Assembly: GCF_017639205.1 (NCBI RefSeq)
Contig: NZ_CP071139.1
Span: 124,001 to 188,000, forward strand
DNA: 64,000 bases
Direction of reading: 5' to 3'
Source of the DNA: Streptomyces nojiriensis
Lineage (GTDB): Bacteria > Actinomycetota > Actinomycetes > Streptomycetales > Streptomycetaceae
Positions 8,206-14,996 of the stretch are shown in pieces. The translations under genes were made by a program, and so were the position numbers. Position 1 is the first letter of the stretch, and each line of letters opens with the position of its first letter. A model generated the notes under the pieces. The model worked only from the letters and a program-made list of their open reading frames with translations. It was not told the origin of the DNA and searched no databases.

Positions 8206-8810
8206 ATAAACAGTCCGGGCGATTCGCTTAAAATTTCGCAGGGCCCGGCGGCATCGGTTCAGGAGAACTGCAGTGACACCCTGACCTCAACTCCCCCATC
8301 GGACCCTTTGTGTTCGGCTGCGGCGAGCGCCGTTCTCGTCTTCACCGTTGGCCGGCACCTCGTTCCGATCTGGCGACGGGATGAATACGAGCGGCGGCAC
8401 GGCCACGGCGAACGCTATCGACGCGGGCTGTCGCGGTACAGCTTTCCTCCCGACCGGGCGGCGGTAAAGAGGTTGATTCCGCCACGACTCCAACCAGCGA
8501 AGGGGCATGATCCGGAATTTCGCGACCGCCGGGATCAGCGCCCTGATCTGCGCTCACCGGAGATGTTTAACGAGCAACTGGTTACCGAAGGTCGCCGGAT
8601 ACTGGCTCGAAGTGACGAGGGGGGCTTTCCCGGTCCGGCCGCGCGCGCAGCGACCACCGGGGCTGCCGGTGCGGCAGGGGTCCGTGGTGCCACGCCTGCC
8701 GCCCCGGAGGGAAACGCGGGGGCGCACCGGTCCCACCCGGCGCAGGACGCCGGCCGCGAGTTCGCGCCGCCCGGTGCGCGGGTGTTTCCGCGGGGCGGGA
8801 GCGGGCGCTC
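8206..8810. other. gene-free stretch, partly lower GC
   Basis: No gene is supported in this 600-bp stretch. The first 80 bases are AT-richer than the surroundings (GCTTAAAATTTCGC near 8230), and an AGGAG followed by GTG at 8271 opens only three codons. Open frames exist on both strands but have no family signature and conflicting codon usage. It may contain decayed coding DNA. The last part is the downstream side of the MarR gene. Confidence 0.45.
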
Positions 8811-9350
8811 CTACGGAGCGGGATCCGCGGGCGCCTGCGGAGCGGGATCCGGGGATCCGTGCGGGGCCGGCGGGCGGCATGCGGCGCGGGCGCCGCCTTC
8901 CTCCGCTTCCTCCGCGCGCGGCCAGTGCCGTCCTTCGAGGGCCTCGGCGCTGCGGTTGAGCCGGGCCAGGGCGTCCTCCAGCTCCCGCACTTCCTCAGGG
9001 GACCAGCCGGCGACCACCCGGGCCAGGCAGGACCGGTTGACCTCACGGTCTTCGGCGAGCCGGCGCCCGCCTTCACCGGTGATGCGCAGCTTGCGGGCCA
9101 TGCCGCCGTCCGGGTCGGCGACGCGCTCGGCCAGTCCGCAGCGCAGCAGCGCGGCCGTCTGGCGGTTCACGGTCGAGGTGTCGAGCCCGAAGGCCTCCGC
9201 CAACTGTCCGATGGACATGGGGCCTTGTGTGTCGATCCGGCTGAGCAGCAGGTACGCCGACCGCTCCAGGCGTTCGGGGTCGCGCTCGCGCCGGGCCAGC
9301 ACCTGGTGCCGCGAGAGCAGCATCAGCTCCCGCTCCAGTTTCTCCAGCAC
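8811..9350 (-). CDS. MarR-family transcriptional regulator
   Basis: This 179-aa winged-helix regulator starts at a GTG at 9350 preceded by GGGAGGCGCA. The MarR core is clear: an N-terminal dimerisation helix (LERELMLLSRHQVLA), then SIGQLAEAFGLDTSTVNRQTAALLRCGL as the helix-turn-helix, followed by a wing carrying DPDGGMARKLRITGEG. A Pro/Ala-rich tail of about 30 residues closes it. It is divergent from the Old Yellow Enzyme gene, and a dyad lies in the shared intergenic region. It most likely represses both genes and responds to an electrophile or phenolic compound, as is common for MarR/OYE pairs. The ligand is not known. Confidence 0.9.
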   Translation of the reverse strand: MLEKLERELMLLSRHQVLARRERDPERLERSAYLLLSRIDTQGPMSIGQLAEAFGLDTSTVNRQTAALLRCGLAERVADPDGGMARKLRITGEGGRRLAEDREVNRSCLARVVAGWSPEEVRELEDALARLNRSAEALEGRHWPRAEEAEEGGARAACRPPAPHGSPDPAPQAPADPAP

Positions 9351-9478
9351 TGCGCCTCCCGCTCCTTCCGGCGCTCCATTATCGCGGACCTGTGGACCCC
9401 CGGGACCGGCGGACCCCTGCGCAGCCCGTCCCGCGGGCGGCGCCGCGCGAAGGCCGCACGACGGTGGCACGGCAATAT

Positions 9479-9505
9479 GCATGATACATAGCATGTGTAC
9501 TATGC
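9479..9505. promoter_or_regulatory. dyad operator between the MarR and OYE genes
   Basis: The 27-bp interrupted inverted repeat GCATNNTACA-N7-TGTANNATGC lies in the divergent intergenic region, in a local AT-rich patch, 51 bp before the OYE start codon. The size and symmetry fit a MarR dimer site. It probably overlaps the OYE promoter. Confidence 0.6.
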
Positions 9506-9555
9506 ACTCCTCGTTGTCATCCCGACGAGGCACAGCCTCAACCCGGAGGACCCGC

Positions 9556-10686
9556 ATGACCGTCACCACGTCCACCGCCTCCCGCGCGGCCGAGATCCTG
9601 TCCCGGCCCATCGAGCTGAACGGCCTGACCGTCCCCAATCGCATCGCGATGGCGCCGATGACGCGGATGTTCTCCCCCGGCGGCGTGCCCGGCGAGGACG
9701 TGCAGGCGTACTACGCCAGCCGGGCCGCCGCGGGCGTGGGCCTGATCGTCACCGAGGGCACCTACGTCGGGCACGACTCCGCCGGGCAGAGCGACCGGGT
9801 GCCGCGGTTCCACGGCGAGGACCAGCTGGCGGGGTGGGCGAAGGTCGCCGCGGCCGTGCACGAGGCGGGCGGCACGATCGTGCCCCAGCTGTGGCACATA
9901 GGCATGGTGCGCAAGCAGGGCGAGGCCCCGTATGCCGATGCGCCCGCCGTCGGCCCCTCCGGCATCCGCGTCGACGGCACCGAGGGGACCGGCAGGGCGA
10001 TGACCCGCACCGACCTCGACGACGTCATCGGCGCGTTCGCCGACGCCGCCGCGGAGGCCGCGCGGATCGGCTTCGACGGCGTCGAACTGCACGGCGCCCA
10101 CGGCTACCTGCTCGACCAGTTCCTGTGGGAGCGGACCAACCGCCGCACCGACGCCTACGGCGGCGACGCGGTGGCCCGTACGAAGTTCGCCGCGGAGATC
10201 GTGGCCGCGGTCCGCGAGCGCGTCCCGGCCGACTTCCCGGTGATCTTCCGCTACTCGCAGTGGAAGCAGGAGGCCTACGACGCACGGCTCGCGCAGACCC
10301 CGGAGGAGCTGGAGGCGATCCTGGCCCCGCTGGCGGCGGCGGGCGTCGACGCGTTCCACGCCTCCACCCGGCGCTACTGGCTCCCGGAGTTCGAGGGCTC
10401 GGACCTGAACCTGGCGGGCTGGACCAAGAAGCTCACCGGCCGGCCGGCCATCACCGTCGGCTCGGTCGGCCTCGACGGCGACTTCCTCCGCGCCTTCACC
10501 GGCGAGGGCGCGGCGCTCGGCGACATCGACAACCTCCTGGACCGCATGGAACGCGACGAGTTCGACATGGTCGCCGTCGGCCGGGCGCTGCTCCAGGACC
10601 CGCAGTGGGCGGCGAAGGTCCTCGGCAACCGCTTCGACGAGCTGAAGCCGTACGACGCGGCGGCGCTCAGGTCGCTCAGCCGGTAG
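9556..10686 (+). CDS. NADH:flavin oxidoreductase, Old Yellow Enzyme family
   Basis: This 376-aa FMN-dependent TIM-barrel protein begins at ATG 9556 behind CGGAGGACCCGC. Family marks are the N-terminal LNGLTVPNRIAMAPMTRMF, the barrel segment GVELHGAHGYLLDQFLWERTNRRTD, the YGG that follows, and the C-terminal FDMVAVGRALLQDPQW phosphate-binding end. Such enzymes reduce activated C=C bonds of enones, maleimides or nitro compounds using NAD(P)H. The length is normal for the 12-oxophytodienoate-reductase/N-ethylmaleimide-reductase branch. The divergent MarR gene suggests induction by an electrophilic substrate. It has no link to the neighbouring lanthipeptide genes that I can see. Confidence 0.93.
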   Translation: MTVTTSTASRAAEILSRPIELNGLTVPNRIAMAPMTRMFSPGGVPGEDVQAYYASRAAAGVGLIVTEGTYVGHDSAGQSDRVPRFHGEDQLAGWAKVAAAVHEAGGTIVPQLWHIGMVRKQGEAPYADAPAVGPSGIRVDGTEGTGRAMTRTDLDDVIGAFADAAAEAARIGFDGVELHGAHGYLLDQFLWERTNRRTDAYGGDAVARTKFAAEIVAAVRERVPADFPVIFRYSQWKQEAYDARLAQTPEELEAILAPLAAAGVDAFHASTRRYWLPEFEGSDLNLAGWTKKLTGRPAITVGSVGLDGDFLRAFTGEGAALGDIDNLLDRMERDEFDMVAVGRALLQDPQWAAKVLGNRFDELKPYDAAALRSLSR

Positions 10687-10719
10687 TCCGACAGCCGGAA
10701 GCCGTCCGGACGCCGGTCC

Positions 10720-10765
10720 GCGGACGCCCTGTGACATCGGTCCGCCGAAGTCACAGGGCGTCCGC
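10720..10765. terminator. perfect 16-bp bidirectional terminator hairpin
   Basis: GCGGACGCCCTGTGAC (10720-10735) pairs perfectly with 10750-10765 around a 14-nt loop. It lies between the convergent ends of the OYE gene and the HTH/binding-protein gene and should serve both. Confidence 0.85.
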
Positions 10766-10800
10766 GCCCACTCGGCCCACGCGCCCGCCCCGCCGTCCGG

Positions 10801-13020
10801 TCAGGGGCTCGGGGGGCCCAGGCGGACCACCTGGGGGGTGTGGGTGCTGATCCGGTTGCCGGTCTGCGGGTCGATGCGGAAGATGCCGCCGGCTCCTTCG
10901 ATGACGTTGGTGGTGGCGAAGAGGTAGAGCTGCGCTCTGACCGCGTAGACGGTGGGCGGCTTCTGGGGCGGGTCGACGGCGTTGCGGATGGCCAGGGTCG
11001 CGGTGACGAGCGAGTCGTGGGCCATGACCGCCCACCCGCTGGCCAGGTGGCCCGGGTCGAACCTCTGGCCGTGGTGGTCGCGGCCGAAGTCGTCGGCGAA
11101 TTCCTGGTAGAGGCTGTGGTCGGGGTTGGTCTTGTCGCCGAGCTGGCCGGGGTCGGCGAGGGGGACGTAGAGGATCGTGATGGGCGCTTCGGGGTCGTTC
11201 AGGGCGGGCAGTTTGCGGTCCAGGGTGGCCGCGTCGGAGCCGGTGACCACGGTGATGGGGGTGGTGCGGCACTGCCGCTGGTGCAGTTTCTCCAGGAAGG
11301 TGGGCAGGAAGGTCGCGCGGCCCGCGTAGATCACCACGTCGGGTGTGACCTTGCCGCAGAGGTTCTTGCTGATGGTGCCGAGGCTGGTCTGCGCGGCGCC
11401 TCCCCGGACGTCGAAGTTGAAGGAGATGCCTCCCGCCTGGAGGTAGGGCAGGAGTCCGGTCGCCGGGTTCTGCGCCGCCTTCTCGATGGAGTTCGAGTAG
11501 AAATCGGGGGTTCCGGCGGGGGTGGTCGGGGCGCTCACGAGGGCAGCGGTCTTCAGCTCGGGACGCTTGCGGAGCTCCTGGCCGATCGCCTGCAGCTGCG
11601 CGCTGGAGTTGGGGGCGACGCGTACCAGCCCCTCGATCCTGGCGCCGGCGTCGATGCTGCCGGTGGTGTCGAAGCCGTCCGCGGTGATGACGTCGCCGAC
11701 CATCGGAACGGATGCCGCCGACAGTGCCCGCGCGGCGTCGATCGACTCCTGCTGGCTCAGGCCCATCCCGGTCACCGCGACGAGCGGGCCGGGTGTACCG
11801 GGGGCTCCGGGTGTGCCGGTCATCTTCTTGAGCTGGTCGACGACGCCGGGCCAGTGCGTTTCGTCCGAGCCCATGTTGGCCAGTACCAGCCGGATCCTGG
11901 GGTAGGCGTTGCCCTCGTTCGCCTTGCGTACGGCGATGAGGGCTCCCTCGATCTGGTGCACGGCGCGGTCGCCGGTCAGGCTGCCCGGGCCCTGGGTCAG
12001 CGGCCCCATCAGCGCCACCGTGACATAGCCGCCGGTCTTCTCCGTGGCCGTGTTCTCGGCGTCGAGCACCGTCAGGGCCGGCTCGAGTCCGGGGCCGAAG
12101 ATGCCGGGCCCGTCACTGCCGTCGGTGATCCCCGCGCACCCGTCCGGCGTGGTCGTCAGTGCCGGATTCCCGGTGCCGCAATGGGCCTTGCGTTCCTGCT
12201 CCTCCAGCTGCCGCTCGTGTGCGTGCTTCGCGGCGTCCTTCCCCTTCCCGTCCTCCACGTACCACCACGCGCCGCCCCCGATCAGAGCGCTCGCCGACAC
12301 CAGCGCGGTCACCACGATCAGCCGGCGCGTGAGCCAGGACGGCCGGCCCCGGCCGAAGCGTTCCGGCTCTGCGGATCCCTGCGCCGGGGCCGGCGGATCG
12401 GAGGGGGCCGCGGCACCGGAGCCCCCGGCCGGGTCTGCCGCAGGACTGCCCGCCTGCGTCTGCGCCTGCCCCTCGGGCCCGTGCACCGGGGCCTCGGGCT
12501 CCTGCGGCGGGGTCCCGGAGCCCGCGGGCGGATCTGCCGGGGAACCGTCCTGCGACGGGGCTGCGGAGCCGTTCGGGTCCGGCTCGACGGGCAGCGCGAC
12601 GGGCGGCGCGGTGTCGTCGTGGGTCTGCCGGCCCGTGGTCTGCCGGCGTCTGCTCGCCCACTGGGCGCGGCGCTGGGCCAGCTTGACGTCCTGCCAGTGC
12701 CCGCGCCACTCCTCGACGAGCCCGGGGTCGGCCCGGAACTTCTCGGCGGCCGGCTTGTCCAGGGAGCTGGGGGTGGTGACGATGCGGACGAACTCGAGGA
12801 GCGCCTCGAGGGAGGGCAGGCGTTTGCCGGTGAGCATCTCGTTCAGGCCCGTGGTGGTCAGGCGTGGCCGCACCGAGGCGGAGGCGACGGTCGCGTAGGA
12901 CGGGGAGCCGCCGGATATGTGGAGGAGGTTCAGCTTCTCGGTGAAGGCGGCCTGTGCGCCCTCGTACGCCTCGATCGCCTCGCGGTCCTGCGGCTCGACC
13001 CCGGGTTCTTCGGCTGCCAT
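10801..13020 (-). CDS. HTH - transmembrane - periplasmic-binding-type sensor protein
   Basis: This 739-aa protein has an unusual order of parts. Residues 1-85 resemble an XRE-like N-terminal domain (LTTTGLNEMLTGKRLPSLEALLEFV). A 120-residue Pro/Gly/Ala-rich low-complexity linker follows. One membrane helix lies near residues 222-245 (LIVVTALVSASALIGGGAWW). Residues 280-739 form an extracellular domain resembling type I periplasmic binding proteins of the branched-chain amino acid group (GALIAVRKANEG, SDETHWPGVVDQLKK, LVAVTGMGLSQQES, PDVVIYAGRATFLPTFLEKL). It may sense a small extracellular ligand and transmit to the cytoplasmic HTH-like domain. A short membrane-protein gene lies divergent at 13223. 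Start: ATG 13020 behind CAGGGGGG. Confidence 0.85.
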   Translation of the reverse strand: MAAEEPGVEPQDREAIEAYEGAQAAFTEKLNLLHISGGSPSYATVASASVRPRLTTTGLNEMLTGKRLPSLEALLEFVRIVTTPSSLDKPAAEKFRADPGLVEEWRGHWQDVKLAQRRAQWASRRRQTTGRQTHDDTAPPVALPVEPDPNGSAAPSQDGSPADPPAGSGTPPQEPEAPVHGPEGQAQTQAGSPAADPAGGSGAAAPSDPPAPAQGSAEPERFGRGRPSWLTRRLIVVTALVSASALIGGGAWWYVEDGKGKDAAKHAHERQLEEQERKAHCGTGNPALTTTPDGCAGITDGSDGPGIFGPGLEPALTVLDAENTATEKTGGYVTVALMGPLTQGPGSLTGDRAVHQIEGALIAVRKANEGNAYPRIRLVLANMGSDETHWPGVVDQLKKMTGTPGAPGTPGPLVAVTGMGLSQQESIDAARALSAASVPMVGDVITADGFDTTGSIDAGARIEGLVRVAPNSSAQLQAIGQELRKRPELKTAALVSAPTTPAGTPDFYSNSIEKAAQNPATGLLPYLQAGGISFNFDVRGGAAQTSLGTISKNLCGKVTPDVVIYAGRATFLPTFLEKLHQRQCRTTPITVVTGSDAATLDRKLPALNDPEAPITILYVPLADPGQLGDKTNPDHSLYQEFADDFGRDHHGQRFDPGHLASGWAVMAHDSLVTATLAIRNAVDPPQKPPTVYAVRAQLYLFATTNVIEGAGGIFRIDPQTGNRISTHTPQVVRLGPPSP

Positions 13021-13222
13021 CAAACCCCCCTGCCTGTGCGGAAAAAGCCACGCTAGAGGGCGGTGGGACCGTACGTATGCGGAATGCTCCGAACAGTTAC
13101 GGACACCCCGCCCCGTCCGGAACCGGCCCGGACTCCGCCTGCCGGAACGGAGGGTCGTACGGGTCCGGGCGGACCCGTACGAATCGCTGGGAACCGGGCG
13201 GAGCAGCCGCTCTCCTGGACTC

Positions 13223-13465
13223 ATGACCACCACCGGCACCACCCCGCAGACACCCGACCCCGACCCCGACCCCGACCCCGGCCGACAGCCCGCCGGCCGC
13301 GAACCCGACCCGGAGACCAGGACGCGCCGCGTCCCCGACGCCGTGGTCCTGGTCGCGCTCCTCGCCACCTGCGCCGGCACCTACCTCACCGTCGGCGAAG
13401 CCGGATTCGCCGGCGTCATCAGCGCCGTCGCCGCCCTCTACGGGACATGGCGCGCACGCCGCTGA
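13223..13465 (+). CDS. small membrane protein
   Basis: This 80-aa protein starts at ATG 13223. A Pro/Asp-rich stretch (DPDPDPDP) fills the first 35 residues. Two hydrophobic segments follow (VPDAVVLVALLATCAGTYL and GFAGVISAVAALYGTW), with a basic end (RARR). I do not recognise a family. It is divergent from the HTH/binding-protein gene, and a comparable small membrane protein lies next to the HTH gene at 36.7 kb, so the two kinds of gene may work together. Confidence rests on codon bias and the plausible membrane profile; the ribosome site is weak. Confidence 0.6.
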   Translation: MTTTGTTPQTPDPDPDPDPGRQPAGREPDPETRTRRVPDAVVLVALLATCAGTYLTVGEAGFAGVISAVAALYGTWRARR

Positions 13466-13629
13466 ACGCGGCGGGCGGGCGGATCCACTTGCCGGGCCCG
13501 CCTCTTCGGCCGGGATGCGCCGGTGCCGTGCCCGACCCGCCGGGGCGCCGGCTCCGGCGCGGGCCGGCGCCGGGTCCCCTCGGCGCCGGGCCGCGCGGGC
13601 GAAGGCGGGGCAGACGCCCGCCGCGTCCG

Positions 13630-13767
13630 TCAGATCACGGGCGTGGACCTCGTACACCCGGCCGTCCGCGGCGCGCAGGGCCGCCGTCCGCTCTGCGCAT
13701 GCGGCCGCCCCGCGAGGCCGAAGACGCCCCAGGGCGTCTGTGCCCCGGCCACATCGAACAAGGTCAC
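13630..13767 (-). pseudogene. possible frameshifted small gene
   Basis: A GTG at 13767 behind GAAAGGACCGAC opens a frame that reads TLFDVAGAQTPWGVFGLAG and then turns into Arg/Ser-rich sequence. From about 13720 the adjacent minus-strand frame takes over with protein-like sequence (AAACAERTAALRAADGR, VYEVHARDLTDAAGVCPAF). One lost or gained base would join them into a protein of about 75-100 aa. I do not know its family. It could be a pseudogene, a sequencing error or chance; confidence is low. Confidence 0.3.
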
Positions 13768-13878
13768 GTCGGTCCTTTCCGGCGGCTCCGCTGCCCCTGG
13801 CCCCTTCCCGTGCCCGGTCGTTCCGTCCAGCCGCACCCTGCGGCGCGTTTCCGGGCGGGAGGAGGTCCTCCGCGCGGG

Positions 13879-14847
13879 TCAGCCGTTCGCCATCGCGGTG
13901 GGGCCGGGGCCGCCGGATGCCGTGAAGTGCTCGCCGGCCGGGTCGGGTTGCGGGGGGAGCCAGCCGCGGATGGCGGCCTGGACGCCGGCCTGGAAGCGGG
14001 TTCCGGCGTCGAGTTCCTCCAGCATGCGGGTGATCCGCCGGCGGGCGGTGTGCACGTGCACGCCGAGGCGGCGGGCGATGGTTTCGTCCTTCAGGCCGGA
14101 GGCGAGCAGTCCGAGCAGTTCCCGCTGGTCCGCGGTGAGGGGGCCGCCGGGGCTGCCGAGGGGGGTGGCGCGCGCCCACAGGGACTCGAACAGGGGCAGG
14201 GCGGCCCGGTGCAGCAGGCGGTCGCCGAACACCAGGGCCGCTCCGTCGTCCCCTTCGTCGTCGCCGGGCGGCGGGGGCAGCAGGCAGGTGCGCCGGTCCA
14301 CGAGGACCAGGGCGGTGGGCAGGTGCTGTCCGATGCGGGCCTGGAGGCCGAGTCCGGTGAGGGCGATCAGCTCCTGTGCCCGGTCGGGGAAGTCGGTGCC
14401 GCGCCGGTCGGTGACGGTCCGTACGGCGACGCCGCGCGCGAGCAGGCGGCGGATGCGGTCCGCGCCGGGTGCCCCGGTGCCGACGGCGTCTGCGGTGCTG
14501 TCGGGTGCCCCGGCGGTCCGTGTCGCGCGGTCGAGGATCAGGACCTCCGTCTCGGCGGCTTCGAGCATGGTGTCGAGGCGGGACCCGGCCGCTTCGGTGC
14601 CGGTGAGGACCTCGATGCCGGCCGGGGGTCCGGGGGTTCTCGCGGGCTGCGGGGGAAGCCGGTGGGCGAGCCGCTCGGCGTAGGAGCGCAGGGACTTCAG
14701 GTCGGCCGACTCCTGGTGCAGGAGGGCCTGGCGGCGCTGGATGAGTACGTGCAGTACGGCGGCCGGGTCGGCGGCCGTGCGGATCACCGCCCTGGTGTCG
14801 TCCTGCGTGCGGGCCGGAGTCCGGTCGTACGGGTCGGTTTCGATCAT
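13879..14847 (-). CDS. LuxR-type HTH regulator with TrmB-like sensor part
   Basis: This protein of about 322 aa has an N-terminal half with DPAAVLHVLIQRRQALLHQESADL, then a middle region containing VLILDRATR and IRRLLARGVAVRTVTDRRG that resembles the phospholipase-D-like sensor fold of TrmB-type regulators. The C-terminus carries a LuxR HTH (LTADQRELLGLLASGLKDETIARRLGVHVHTARRRI). Streptomyces has many such orphan regulators next to secreted enzymes. It is divergent from the M4 protease gene and so may control it. The start ATG 14847 is chosen because it opens conserved-looking sequence; an upstream ATG at 14892 would add 15 residues. Confidence 0.85.
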   Translation of the reverse strand: MIETDPYDRTPARTQDDTRAVIRTAADPAAVLHVLIQRRQALLHQESADLKSLRSYAERLAHRLPPQPARTPGPPAGIEVLTGTEAAGSRLDTMLEAAETEVLILDRATRTAGAPDSTADAVGTGAPGADRIRRLLARGVAVRTVTDRRGTDFPDRAQELIALTGLGLQARIGQHLPTALVLVDRRTCLLPPPPGDDEGDDGAALVFGDRLLHRAALPLFESLWARATPLGSPGGPLTADQRELLGLLASGLKDETIARRLGVHVHTARRRITRMLEELDAGTRFQAGVQAAIRGWLPPQPDPAGEHFTASGGPGPTAMANG

Positions 14848-14996
14848 GCGGGGGATTTTGACCGCCTTCACAGATGCCCCACAAGTGTGCATGGCCACTT
14901 CTGAGGGGGGCCCGGCTCTGGTCGGGAGCCGCCCGCGGCGCTTGCATGGCGGCGACTCACAGCAACGCATCAGGCACTCATGGTTGAGGAGACCCC

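Noticed and set aside
8308..9555. Long N-terminal extension of the Old Yellow Enzyme gene
   Set aside because: The frame is open by chance upstream, but the ribosome site and family start are at 9556, and the stretch overlaps the MarR gene on the other strand.
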